Origin: an uncultured Eubacteriales bacterium
GTDB taxonomy: Bacteria; Bacillota; Clostridia; Oscillospirales; Acutalibacteraceae
NCBI GenBank assembly: GCA_934667845.1
Contig: CAKUMQ010000008.1
Span: 1 to 64,000, forward strand
Length of the DNA: 64,000 bases
Direction: 5' to 3'
The number at the start of each line of letters is the position of its first letter. Positions within the stretch are counted from its first letter, which is position 1. Shown here piece after piece: positions 8,743 to 16,651 of this stretch. The position numbers and the translations under genes were made by a program. The notes beneath the pieces were generated by a model. It was not told where the DNA came from. It worked only from the letters and a program-made list of their open reading frames with translations, and made no database searches.

Positions 8743-8793
8743 AAGACATCCTCCACCTTTCGTCCGGGCATGCCCTTGCCCGAGTCTGTATGT

Positions 8794-8823
8794 AGTATAC
8801 CATATTTTTCAGCAAATCGGCAA
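8794..8823 (-). promoter_or_regulatory. Putative promoter of the atp operon
   Basis: On the minus strand TTGCCG (8823-8818), an 18-base spacer and TATACT (8799-8794), ~52 bases upstream of the atpI start. The -10 is near consensus and the -35 is moderate. Confidence 0.6.
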
Positions 8824-8863
8824 TGGGCAATCCAACAAATTTTGCCCAAAAATGCGGGCAGAG

Positions 8864-8895
8864 CAAAGCGCCGGTCCGACCGGACCGGCGCTTTG
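8864..8895. terminator. Strong hairpin between the MORN gene and the atp promoter
   Basis: Inverted repeat of 15 bases (8864-8878 and 8881-8895, starting CAAAGCGCCGG) with a two-base centre. It follows the MORN gene stop on the minus strand but has no immediate T tract; the first T run is ~13 bases later. A terminator for the MORN gene is likely but not certain. Confidence 0.5.
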
Positions 8896-8923
8896 TCGAT
8901 ATCTTGTTTATGTCAGATGTATA

Positions 8924-10651
8924 TCAGAGATCATTATAGGGGTCGTATGGGTCATACAGATGGCAGTCCGACCCCATCGTGTAGCGGTCGACATCCAGAC
9001 TGTAGATGTCCTCGTCGCCGTAGAAGCTGGAAACCGAGCTGTCGCCGTTTTCCGCCATGCGCTGCAGCCAGAGGTAATCGGCATCGCAGTCCCGTCCCCA
9101 TTCGACCCACAGACGGGCGGCATCGCGAAACAGGGCGGTCTCGCCGTCCGTTTTCCACACATAGCAGGCGATGTTCACCGCCGCCACGACGGTGCGCCCG
9201 GCGTTTTTGACGCTGCCGGGGATCGTGTGCGCGAGAAACTGCAGCGCGCCCGAGAGGAAATCGTTGAAATATTCCGTGCTGTCGTCGGTGATAAACGGCT
9301 CGTCGCCGCGGAACGTCACGCCGAGGATCTCGCCGATGCGCCCGGCGCTCTCCGGGGTGCGGTCGTCCAAAAACAGCTCCTCCGCCTCATCCAGATACTG
9401 CCCGAGGAACAGACACGCCTCCTCGATATTGCGGTCGCCGATCTCGGAGAGCTGCGCGAATTTCCGCGGGTGCAGATAGATGTCGATCAGCTCCTCGACC
9501 GCTGCTCTGCGGGCGGCGTCCCGCTTTTGCGCCTCCCGGTGCTCGCCCGGGCGGACGCTCTGCCAGTCCGGTATGCGGGAGGGATCCGCTGTCCCCCTCA
9601 CCATCGGGCCGGAGGGCGCGTCGTCGTCCTCGTCCGCGTCCTCACCGTCGTAGGGGAGGTTCTGTGAGATCGCCTTATCGTCCTGGTAGATGTCGATAAA
9701 GCGCCTGCTCTTCGTGCCGTCCGCGTAGAGGGTGTACCACACGAACCGCCCTTGCCGCCGGTTGTTTTCCCACTCGCCCTCACAGACCCTGACTGTCTGA
9801 TCGAGCGTGCGGTCGCCCTCGATGCAGATGCCGTGGCCGTGCTTGAGGCTGTCGCGCCATTCACCGGCATAGGAATACTTCACAAAGCGCTCGTTTCCCG
9901 GCTGACGGGTGCCGAAAGCGGTGAAAATGCCGTAGCCGCACCGCTTGCCGTCCACCCAGTCGCCCTCATAGGTGTCGCCGTCCGCCCAGCGGTAGGTGCC
10001 CTTGCCGTGACGGACGTCGTTTTTCCACTGTCCCTCGTAGACGTCGCCGTTTTTGCCCACCTGTTTGCCCGAGCCGTTGAACTTGCCGTCCGCAAGCTCC
10101 CCCTCATACCAAGAGCCGTCGGCATAGGTGTAGTGCCCCGTGCCGTGCATCTTGTCGTTGTGCCAGCCGCCCTCATAGACCGCGCCGGAGGCAAACACCC
10201 GTTTGCCCTGCCCCTCGAAGTTGCCGTCCGCCAGCTCCCCTTCATAATAGGAGCCGTCGGCAAAGGTGTAGCGCCCCGTGCCGTGCATTTTATCGTTGTG
10301 CCAGCCGCCCTCGTAGACCGCGCCGGAGGCAAACACCCGTTTGCCCTCTCCCTCAAACTTGTCGTTGGCGAATTCGCCCTCATAAAAAGAGCCGTCGGCA
10401 TAGGTGTAGCGTCCCATGCCGTGCATTTTGTCATTGACCCAGTCGCCCTCATAACTCCAGCCCTTGGAGGACACATACCTGCCGTGACCGTGCTGCTTGT
10501 GGTTCTTCCACTCGCCCTCATAGAACGCGCCGGAGGCAAATGTGTATTTTCCCTGCCCGTTCCGCTTGCCGTTTTGTATATACCCCTCATAGGTATCGCC
10601 GTTGTTCAGCTTTTGGCGCGTGAATTCCGCCTTGCTGTCGGAAACGCTCAT
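8924..10651 (-). CDS. MORN-repeat protein with uncharacterised C-terminal domain
   Basis: The product has 575 residues and no signal peptide, so it is probably cytoplasmic. Residues ~21-330 contain about 12 MORN repeats of 23 residues (YEG.W.ndk.HG.G.y..adGs.), a beta-sheet scaffold that often mediates protein or lipid contacts. An acidic linker (EDADEDDD, ~345) leads to a C-terminal part (~390-575) that I do not recognise: it is helical in appearance, rich in acidic and aromatic residues, and ends in DPYDPYNDL. Repeats 4-5 and 6-7 are nearly identical, indicating a recent duplication. It has its own promoter and no operon partner. Role unknown. Confidence 0.85.
   Translation of the reverse strand: MSVSDSKAEFTRQKLNNGDTYEGYIQNGKRNGQGKYTFASGAFYEGEWKNHKQHGHGRYVSSKGWSYEGDWVNDKMHGMGRYTYADGSFYEGEFANDKFEGEGKRVFASGAVYEGGWHNDKMHGTGRYTFADGSYYEGELADGNFEGQGKRVFASGAVYEGGWHNDKMHGTGHYTYADGSWYEGELADGKFNGSGKQVGKNGDVYEGQWKNDVRHGKGTYRWADGDTYEGDWVDGKRCGYGIFTAFGTRQPGNERFVKYSYAGEWRDSLKHGHGICIEGDRTLDQTVRVCEGEWENNRRQGRFVWYTLYADGTKSRRFIDIYQDDKAISQNLPYDGEDADEDDDAPSGPMVRGTADPSRIPDWQSVRPGEHREAQKRDAARRAAVEELIDIYLHPRKFAQLSEIGDRNIEEACLFLGQYLDEAEELFLDDRTPESAGRIGEILGVTFRGDEPFITDDSTEYFNDFLSGALQFLAHTIPGSVKNAGRTVVAAVNIACYVWKTDGETALFRDAARLWVEWGRDCDADYLWLQRMAENGDSSVSSFYGDEDIYSLDVDRYTMGSDCHLYDPYDPYNDL
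10141..10416 (-). repeat. 138-bp tandem duplication within the MORN gene
   Basis: Two adjacent 138-bp units (starting at 10141 and 10279) encode FASGAVYEGGWHNDKMHGTG followed by a near-copy of the next MORN repeat. The units differ at few positions, far fewer than between other repeats of the gene. Confidence 0.8.
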
Positions 10652-10751
10652 AGCTCCTGCCTCCTGTCCGGTCTGTGTGGGTGCCCGGTCAAACGGGCGT
10701 TGTCTTTATATAGGAAAAGGCAAATGCCGGTTGACAAAATACAGTATAACC

Positions 10752-10780
10752 ATTATAACAGACTGCGGCGGCAATGGCAA
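10752..10780 (-). promoter_or_regulatory. Promoter of the MORN gene
   Basis: On the minus strand TTGCCA (10780-10775), a 17-base spacer and a consensus TATAAT (10757-10752), ~100 bases upstream of the MORN ATG. Confidence 0.7.
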
Positions 10781-10782
10781 GC

Positions 10783-10821
10783 AAAAAAGGAAAAGGGCAG
10801 TCCGATTTTTTCGGACCGCCC
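10783..10821 (-). terminator. Terminator of the minus-strand TetR gene
   Basis: Arms GGGCAGTCCGA (10795-10805) and TCGGACCGCCC (10811-10821) pair around a T-rich loop. On the minus strand they are followed by TTTTCCTTTTTT. It lies 18 bases after the TetR stop. Confidence 0.85.
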
Positions 10822-10839
10822 TGCCGTCGGCAAAACCGT

Positions 10840-11439
10840 TTATTTTTCCAGCGTCTCCTGCTTGACGGAGCCCTTGACCGCGCTGTAGATCATGGCAAAG
10901 CAGCGCTCGCCGCATTCCTGATTGCTGCCCTGCGGATTCAGGATCTGCCTTTCCGCCTGGATCAGGATCGTGTCCAGAATATAGTGCAGCAGCATGCGCA
11001 CATCCACGGATTCGGGGAAAGCGGGCCGCATCTTCTCGACCAGCCCGGCGTACCGCTCTATATGGTCGGCATAGGAATACTGCTGGAACGAATAGGAATA
11101 ATAATACCGCACATAGAAGATCAGCTCCTGCGGCCGCGCCATCAGATATTCCCAGCACTTGGTGAACACCAGTCGGCAGCGCATCTCATAGTCGATGCTG
11201 TTGAAGCGCAGCAGCATGAAATCGTTCAGGATGCCGTTCAACAGCCCCTGATCCTCGCGGGCAAATGTCTTCGCGATCAGATCCTCTTTGTTATCAAAAT
11301 ACCGATACACGTAGGCTACGTTGATATCGGAAACCCGGCAAATGTCCTTGACGGACGTATTTTCCAGCCCGTCCTCCGCAATGACACGGATAGCCGCCTG
11401 CATCAGGCCCGCCCGTTTGCGATCTGCCACTTCTGACAT
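10840..11439 (-). CDS. TetR/AcrR family transcriptional regulator
   Basis: A cytoplasmic DNA-binding repressor of 199 residues. The N-terminal helix-turn-helix is clear (LMQAAIRVIAEDGLENTSVKDICRVSDINVAYVYRYFDNKEDLIAKTF). The C-terminal ligand-binding domain is divergent and aromatic-rich (FYVRYYYSYSFQQYSY). The ATG at 11439 was chosen over a longer open frame because AAAGGAG lies 11 bases upstream and the TetR fold begins directly after it. It is divergent from a second TetR gene; its target is not evident. Confidence 0.88.
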   Translation of the reverse strand: MSEVADRKRAGLMQAAIRVIAEDGLENTSVKDICRVSDINVAYVYRYFDNKEDLIAKTFAREDQGLLNGILNDFMLLRFNSIDYEMRCRLVFTKCWEYLMARPQELIFYVRYYYSYSFQQYSYADHIERYAGLVEKMRPAFPESVDVRMLLHYILDTILIQAERQILNPQGSNQECGERCFAMIYSAVKGSVKQETLEK

Positions 11440-11615
11440 GATTTTTACATCTCCTTTGTCGCCGCCGTCGGAGGCGCCGCGTCTGCGGCAGCTTCCCTGC
11501 TTCGGATTACAACGCAGTATAGCATATCGTGAGAGAAAATGCAAGCCAATCGGGCATTTTTGGCTTTATTTAACGGTTTTGTAACAAATTCGTGTGTTGT
11601 TTGCTTGTTAAATGA

Positions 11616-11644
11616 TTGACAAACGCAGAAAGAGGGTGTATACT
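11616..11644 (+). promoter_or_regulatory. Promoter of the TetR-redox operon
   Basis: TTGACA (11616-11621), a 17-base spacer and TATACT (11639-11644): near-consensus, 55 bases upstream of the TetR start at 11699. Confidence 0.85.
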
Positions 11645-11649
11645 GTTAA

Positions 11650-11663
11650 ATGAACACGTTCAT
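11650..11663. promoter_or_regulatory. Putative TetR operator
   Basis: Inverted repeat ATGAAC-AC-GTTCAT placed directly after the -10, around the transcription start. Its position suits autorepression by the adjacent TetR protein. This is inferred from symmetry and location only. Confidence 0.55.
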
Positions 11664-11698
11664 AAAGAGCTTTGACCGACCGAAGAGAGGAGGAGGCT

Positions 11699-12217
11699 AT
11701 GCCGAAGATCATCAAAAACGCGCGGGCGGAGCTGCTTGCCGAGGCGCGCCGGCAGATCGCTGGGCGCGGCTATGCCGCCACGACGGTGCGCTCCGTCGCC
11801 GCCGCCTGCGGCGTCGCCGTCGGTACCGTTTACAACTACTTTCCCTCCAAGGAGATGCTGATCGCCACCTTTGTCGCCGAGGACTGGGCGGCCTGCACGG
11901 CGGCGCTCGGCGAACAGCCGCCGGGAACGGCGGAGGACGGGCTGCGGCGGGTGTATACGCTGTTGTGCGACTTTGCGGCGGCGCACCGCGCGCTCTTTAC
12001 CGATGCGGACGCCGCCAAGGCGTTTTCCGCCATTTTTGCCGTGCGGCATAAGCAGCTGCGCGGACAGATCGCGGCGTTTTTGCTGCCGCTCTGCGAAAAA
12101 GCGGACGACAGCGCCTTTCGCGCCGACTTCCTTGCCGAGGCGCTGCTGACCTGGACCACGGCGGGGGTGCCGTTTGAGCGGCTCTGTCCCGTTTTGCTGC
12201 CCCTGGTCGACCAATAA
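11699..12217 (+). CDS. TetR/AcrR family regulator heading the redox operon
   Basis: The product has 172 residues. The N-terminal helix-turn-helix (LLAEARRQIAGRGYAATTVRSVAAACGVAVGTVYNYFPSKEMLIATFV) is a textbook TetR domain; the C-terminal sensor domain is alanine-rich and unassigned. The ATG at 11699 follows GGAGGAGG by four bases and replaces a longer frame starting upstream. The next gene begins 26 bases after its stop in the same direction, so it is probably the regulator of the redox genes, acting through the inverted repeat at 11650-11663. Confidence 0.88.
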   Translation: MPKIIKNARAELLAEARRQIAGRGYAATTVRSVAAACGVAVGTVYNYFPSKEMLIATFVAEDWAACTAALGEQPPGTAEDGLRRVYTLLCDFAAAHRALFTDADAAKAFSAIFAVRHKQLRGQIAAFLLPLCEKADDSAFRADFLAEALLTWTTAGVPFERLCPVLLPLVDQ

Positions 12218-12243
12218 AAAATTTTTATAAAGGAGACGTTCCC

Positions 12244-13170
12244 ATGAGTAGCTTTGAAGACCTGCGCATTGTTGACAACTTCTATCAGACCTCCCTGTTC
12301 TTTCCGATGCCGACCGTGATCATCGGTACATTGTGCGAGGACGGGACGACGACCCTCGGCCCCTATTCGCTGGTGCAGCCCTATTATGTGGCGGGCAAGG
12401 ACTATTACGCCATGCTGCTCTGCTGCCGCAATTCCTCGAACACCGCGCAGAACATCCTGCGCAACGGCAAATGCTCGCTGAACTTCATCGACGATTCGCC
12501 GAGATCCTTCAAGGAAGCCGTCAAGCTGTCCTGGCCGGGCGACAAGCCCGCCGACAAGATGCCGAAGTGCCATTTCCGGCTGGAAAAGAGCATTCTCGAG
12601 GAGCAGACCGGCGAGAAGCGCCCGATGGTGCTGACCGATGCGATCGAGGCCATCGAGTGCACCTGGATGCGCGAGTTAGACGGCGCGGACAAAGATGCCG
12701 CCGGTGAACTGAACGGCTATGAGCCGCCCTATCACGATTTCAACGGCATCACCAGCAAATTCGGCGCGCACTTCATCCTCCGCGTGGATAAGATCCTGAT
12801 GAAAAAGCAGTACAGCGACGCCATCATCAACGGCGTGCGCGCCAAGGACTTCCCGCCGCTGCCCGTGGACTACGGCTACCGCGATTCCAAAAACTTCTGG
12901 TTCCACAGAAAATCGCGCATGAAAGCCGAGCTTTTACAGGTGCGCAAGGCGACGCTGGCATCCGTGCGCTATGCCGCCGACCGTGCGGACGACAAGGTGA
13001 AATTCACCGACGACGCGCTCGAGACCATTCTCGGCGTGCCGCGCGTATTTCTGTCGGTCGTGCTGAAGGGCTGTGTGCAGTGGGCAAAGGAGAACAATGT
13101 CGAGCTGATCACGGCGGAGCATATGAAGATCATCAACGATAAACGGGCGAAAGAGAAAAACAGCAAATAA
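12244..13170 (+). CDS. Flavin-reductase-like protein with C-terminal PCP_red-like domain
   Basis: The product has 308 residues and is cytoplasmic. Residues ~15-230 look like the flavin reductase/DIM6-NTAB FMN-binding split barrel (LFFPMPTVIIGTLCEDGTTTLGPYSLVQPYY, then NSSNTAQNILRNGKCSLNFI). Residues ~242-305 (KFTDDALETILGVPRVFLSVVLKGCVQWAKENN.ELIT) resemble the small PCP_red domain found at the end of light-independent protochlorophyllide reductase subunits. The combination suggests a flavin-dependent redox protein with an added helical module; the substrate is unknown. AAAGGAG precedes the ATG. It lies 16 bases before the next gene. Confidence 0.72.
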   Translation: MSSFEDLRIVDNFYQTSLFFPMPTVIIGTLCEDGTTTLGPYSLVQPYYVAGKDYYAMLLCCRNSSNTAQNILRNGKCSLNFIDDSPRSFKEAVKLSWPGDKPADKMPKCHFRLEKSILEEQTGEKRPMVLTDAIEAIECTWMRELDGADKDAAGELNGYEPPYHDFNGITSKFGAHFILRVDKILMKKQYSDAIINGVRAKDFPPLPVDYGYRDSKNFWFHRKSRMKAELLQVRKATLASVRYAADRADDKVKFTDDALETILGVPRVFLSVVLKGCVQWAKENNVELITAEHMKIINDKRAKEKNSK

Positions 13171-13186
13171 AAAAGGAGGAACCGTT

Positions 13187-14053
13187 ATGAAAGTCGTTTT
13201 AGCCGGTGCGTTCGGCAACCTGGGCGCCGAGATCCTGAAATGCCTTGTGCGGGAGGGGCACGAGGTCGTCGCCGCCGACCTGCGGGAGACCGCCGTCGCG
13301 GGGACGGAGGGGAAATACACCTTTGTGTCCATTGACGCGACCGATCCCGCGACGCTTAGCGGCCTGTGCGACGGCGCGGACGCGGTCATCACCACGATGG
13401 GGCTGACCGGCGCCTCCACCCGCTTTACGTCCTATGACATTGACTACAAGGGCAATCTGAATCTGCTCGAGGAGGCGAAGCGCGCGGGCGTGAAGCGCTT
13501 CCACTACATCTCCGTCATCTCCTGTGACGAAAAGGGCGCGGAAAAGGTGCCGATGCTCCATGCGAAGTACCTGTTTGAGCAGGAGCTGAAAAAACAGCCG
13601 ATGGACTATGTGATCTACCGTCCGACCGGCTATTTCTACGACATCGCCAAGGTGTTCAGGCCCTATGTGGACAAGGGCGAGATGCAGCTGCTCAAGGGCT
13701 ACGGCGGCGTGCGCGCCAACGTGGTGGACTGCCCCGACTTCGCGGCGTTCATCGTCGCGCACCTCGAGGACAAAAACGCGGTCTACAACGTCGGCGGCAA
13801 GGAGACCTACTCCTATGAGCAGATGGCGAAGCTGTGCTTTGACGCCGCGGGCAAGCCGCTGAAGATCAAGTGGGCGCCGATCTGGCTGTTTAGCATCCTC
13901 GCCAATCTGCCGAAGATCAAAAAGGCGGGCAAGCACGACATCATCCTGTTTTCGAAGTGGACGCTCAGCCACGATCTGGTCGGCGACACAAAGACGGGGG
14001 AGAGCAGCTTTGCTGCCTACATAAAGGACTATTTCGGAAAGGGGAGCAACTGA
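13187..14053 (+). CDS. NAD(P)-binding protein, NmrA/atypical short-chain dehydrogenase type
   Basis: The product has 288 residues. The N-terminus is a Rossmann fold with the dinucleotide motif GAFGNLG (6-12) after a beta strand (MKVVLA). YISVISCDEKG and the YRPTGYFYD segment resemble NmrA-like and atypical extended SDR proteins. It lacks the classical YxxxK dyad at a recognisable spacing, so it may be a redox enzyme or a dinucleotide sensor. AAAAAGGAGG precedes the ATG. It lies between the flavin-reductase-like gene and the DUF1295 gene in one transcript; a shared pathway is inferred. Confidence 0.8.
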   Translation: MKVVLAGAFGNLGAEILKCLVREGHEVVAADLRETAVAGTEGKYTFVSIDATDPATLSGLCDGADAVITTMGLTGASTRFTSYDIDYKGNLNLLEEAKRAGVKRFHYISVISCDEKGAEKVPMLHAKYLFEQELKKQPMDYVIYRPTGYFYDIAKVFRPYVDKGEMQLLKGYGGVRANVVDCPDFAAFIVAHLEDKNAVYNVGGKETYSYEQMAKLCFDAAGKPLKIKWAPIWLFSILANLPKIKKAGKHDIILFSKWTLSHDLVGDTKTGESSFAAYIKDYFGKGSN

Positions 14054-14054
14054 C

Positions 14055-14867
14055 ATGCCGTGGAATCTTCTGGGGATCCTGCTCGCCGTCTGCGCCGTGC
14101 TGTGCGCCGTCGGCTTCTACAAATTCGTCTACTTCCTCTCCATCGGCTACGGCTTTGCGGTGGCGGGCGGCGGCATAGCCGTGCTGGTTATGTATCTGCT
14201 CGCCCCGACGCCGACGCCGCTGTTCCTCGTGCTGCTGCAGGCGGTGCTGTTTGTGCTCTACGGCGTGCGGCTCTCCGGCTTTCTGCTGGCGCGTGAGTGG
14301 AAAAACGCCTCGTTCCGCAAGACGGAGGTCGCCAAGGCGACGCTTGCGAAAAATGCCGAGAAGAAAATGCCGGTGTTCGTGCTCGTGACCATCTGGGTCA
14401 GCGTTGCAGTGCTGTATACGGCGCAGGTCAGCCCGATGCTGTTCCGCATCACCAACGCCTCGACCGATATTGTGTGGCCGCTTGTCGGCATTGTCATCTC
14501 CCTGTTTGGCATCGGACTGGAATCGCTTGCCGACCGGCAGAAGTCCGCGCAGAAAAAGGTGCGGCCGGATATGGTCGCGACGGCGGGGCTTTACCGCATC
14601 GTCCGCTGCCCGAACTACCTCGGCGAAATCATTTTCTGGACGGGCGTGTTTGTCAGCGGCATCACGACCTATGCGACGGCGGGGCAGTGGATCACGGCGA
14701 TCCTCGCCTATGCCGCGATCGTCTACATCATGTTCAACGGTGCGCAGCGCTTGGAAAAACGGCAGATGGCGCGCTACGGCGACAACGCCGAATATGCCGC
14801 CTATGCCGGCAGCACCCCGATCCTGCTCCCGCTCGTGCCGCTCTATCACCTGAATAAAAAACCGTAA
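14055..14867 (+). CDS. DUF1295 membrane protein (steroid 5-alpha-reductase superfamily)
   Basis: The product has 270 residues and about seven membrane helices. The C-terminal signature of the superfamily is present: TAGLYRIVRCPNYLGEIIFWTGVFVSG (~176-202), followed by a conserved end (RYGDNAEYAAYAGSTPILLPLVPLY). Related enzymes reduce a C=C bond conjugated to a ketone with NADPH at the membrane, in steroids or other lipids. The usual histidine of RHPNY is cysteine here. GGGGAG lies 8 bases before the ATG, which starts one base after the preceding stop. Confidence 0.82.
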   Translation: MPWNLLGILLAVCAVLCAVGFYKFVYFLSIGYGFAVAGGGIAVLVMYLLAPTPTPLFLVLLQAVLFVLYGVRLSGFLLAREWKNASFRKTEVAKATLAKNAEKKMPVFVLVTIWVSVAVLYTAQVSPMLFRITNASTDIVWPLVGIVISLFGIGLESLADRQKSAQKKVRPDMVATAGLYRIVRCPNYLGEIIFWTGVFVSGITTYATAGQWITAILAYAAIVYIMFNGAQRLEKRQMARYGDNAEYAAYAGSTPILLPLVPLYHLNKKP

Positions 14868-14883
14868 ACGGAGGACTGCCCCG

Positions 14884-15522
14884 ATGAAGGACTTTTCTTT
14901 GGCTATGGCGCTGGCGGATTTTTTGCCGGTGCTGCTGTTTGCCGCGGCGGGCACGCTGCTGATGCGTGACCTGTACGCGAAGATGAGCAAGGGCGCGTTT
15001 GCGCTGTTTGCCGCCGGTGTCATCGACATCATCTGCGCCGGTGGGCTGAAGGCGGTGTATAAGCTGCTGTATGCGGCGGGGATCTGTGATTTTGCGCCGC
15101 TCAGCCAGATGTTTTTCCCCGTGCAGTCCATCGGCTTCCTGCTCGCCGGTCTCGGCGCTGTCGCGATGCTCTGCCACCGGCAGGGCGAAACGACTGCGGC
15201 GGCTGCCGCCGCGCCGACGGCGTTTAGCGGCACGTTTCTGTTCGTGGCGCTGATGGTGACGGGACTCGGGATGCTCGACGCCGTGCTGTGCGTGCTTGCC
15301 GTCAGGCTCAAAAAACCGGTGCTCATCCTGCTGTTTGCGCTCTCCTTTGTCTGCTCGCTCGGCATGGGCTATCTCTCCTCAAAGGACTTTGCCGAGGCGG
15401 TGATGAACTGGATCGCCGAGGGCGTAAACACCGTCGGACAGGGCGCGCTGCTGCTCGGCACGGTGCTGCTGCGCCGAAACGGGCTTGCCGCGCTTCACCT
15501 GAAAACGGAGGCGGGCGCATGA
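14884..15522 (+). CDS. Multi-pass membrane protein of unknown function
   Basis: The product has 212 residues with about six or seven hydrophobic segments and an alanine-rich middle. I recognise no family. GGAGG lies 9 bases before the ATG. The stop overlaps the next start (ATGA), so it is translationally coupled to the downstream gene. Its place in the redox operon suggests a membrane partner for the DUF1295 protein, but this is only inference. Confidence 0.75.
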   Translation: MKDFSLAMALADFLPVLLFAAAGTLLMRDLYAKMSKGAFALFAAGVIDIICAGGLKAVYKLLYAAGICDFAPLSQMFFPVQSIGFLLAGLGAVAMLCHRQGETTAAAAAAPTAFSGTFLFVALMVTGLGMLDAVLCVLAVRLKKPVLILLFALSFVCSLGMGYLSSKDFAEAVMNWIAEGVNTVGQGALLLGTVLLRRNGLAALHLKTEAGA

Positions 15523-15917
15523 ACGACGCGCTGCTTGCCGCGCTTTCCCGCCGGTTTCCGCTGAGCGAAAAGCCGGTTGGCGATTTTGCCGTCCTTTCCG
15601 CCAGCGGCATGCGCTTTGCGGTCGCCGCCTATGAGGCGGCAGGGCTGGGGCATGTCTCCGCCATGCGTGCCGCCGGATTTTTCGGCGCCATGAAGATGGA
15701 GACGCTGATTGTTGTGCCGCAGCAGCGGGATCTGCCGCTGTATTCCTTCGACCGCATTGCGGCGATGGGCAGCTATACGCTGATTGCCGAGCTGTATGAT
15801 ACGGAGCTGACGGCGGTCGACCTGTCCGCGCTCGACGCCGCGGCAGCACGCTTTCCGGCGCTTGCCGACCGCGACCCCGGGGTGCACTGGTATGATGAAG
15901 TGACCCCAAAAAGTTAG
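15519..15917 (+). CDS. Last gene of the redox operon, 3' end altered by IS insertion
   Basis: The product has 132 residues as read, but the last few (after HWYDE) come from the end of the IS element that begins at ~15896, so the natural C-terminus is lost or changed. The readable part (PQQRDLPLYSFDRIAAMGSYTLIAELYDTEL) has a strand pattern loosely like ferredoxin-dependent bilin reductases and red chlorophyll catabolite reductase; that similarity is weak. The start overlaps the preceding stop. On the far side of the IS no convincing continuation is seen. Confidence 0.6.
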   Translation: MNDALLAALSRRFPLSEKPVGDFAVLSASGMRFAVAAYEAAGLGHVSAMRAAGFFGAMKMETLIVVPQQRDLPLYSFDRIAAMGSYTLIAELYDTELTAVDLSALDAAAARFPALADRDPGVHWYDEVTPKS

Positions 15918-15940
15918 ACAAAGGATTTAGCGAAAATAGT

Positions 15941-16285
15941 TCAAGCCACCGAAAGGGCTTGCTGTCTGTGAATCGCAGGCGGTAAGCCCTTAAGTTTTGC
16001 CTTGATCCTTCGATTGTTGTAATAATCCAGATATTCGATCAGTTCCTGCTTGAAGTGTTCCATCGATCTGAACTCTTGCAGATACAGCAGCTCACTTTTG
16101 AGCAATCCAAAGAAGTTTTCCATCACAGCATTGTCCAGACAATTTCCTTTGCGGCTCATGCTCTGCCGGATGCCTTTTTCATGAAGCATTCGCTGATACT
16201 GTTTGTGCTGGTACTGCCAGCCTTGATCAGAGTGAAGAATAAGGTTTGTTCCATCCGGAATCTTTTCAAACGCCTTGTCCAGCAT
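15941..16285 (-). pseudogene. IS3-family orfB, C-terminal fragment of DDE transposase
   Basis: The fragment has 114 residues against ~280 in intact OrfB. It keeps the second and third catalytic residues: Asp in LILHSDQGWQY and Glu in NAVMENFFGLLKSE, with 35 residues between them, the D(35)E spacing of the family. The integrase-core segment with the first Asp is gone. The frame joins orfA through a -1 shift at AAAAAAC (CGC AAA AAA CGC), the usual IS3 slippage site, so an OrfA-OrfB' fusion could still be made, but it should be inactive. Confidence 0.85.
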
Positions 16286-16290
16286 GGTGG

Positions 16291-16644
16291 TTACCAGCGT
16301 TTTTTGCGCCGGCGTCGCTCGTCTTTCAAAACCAAGGCTTGCAAATTTTTTAGGTAGTCATTCTCCGCACGCAGCCGCTGAACCTCTGCCAACAGATCCT
16401 CTTCTACTTCTTTTGGCAACTGCTTTGACGGATGACCCTTGCTGCTGCGACCGCGCCGATTGATGGCAAACCCCTCCGGACCCTCTGTCAGGTAGATTCG
16501 CTCCCATGCGGCAACGCGTTTATGATCATTGATCTCGAACTGTCTTGCCGTTTCACGGTAGCTCAGCTTTTCCTTTTGCATGGTTTCCACGACCAGTTTC
16601 TTGAATTCCGCCGTGTATCGTTTGTTTGGTACTCCCTTTGGCAT
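16291..16644 (-). CDS. IS3-family transposase OrfA
   Basis: A DNA-binding protein of 117 residues that recognises the IS ends. It has an N-terminal helix-turn-helix (RYTAEFKKLVVETMQKEKLSYRETARQFEINDHKRVAAWERIY) and a C-terminal leucine-zipper helix (LLAEVQRLRAENDYLKNLQALVLKDE). The length is normal, so this half of the element is intact. Without a complete OrfB it cannot transpose alone, but it could act on related elements or compete for their ends. Confidence 0.88.
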   Translation of the reverse strand: MPKGVPNKRYTAEFKKLVVETMQKEKLSYRETARQFEINDHKRVAAWERIYLTEGPEGFAINRRGRSSKGHPSKQLPKEVEEDLLAEVQRLRAENDYLKNLQALVLKDERRRRKKRW

Positions 16645-16651
16645 AAATAAT

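Noticed and set aside
10141..10416. Regular repeats that could suggest a CRISPR array
   Set aside because: They are in-frame MORN codons with a 138-bp unit and no short unique spacers.
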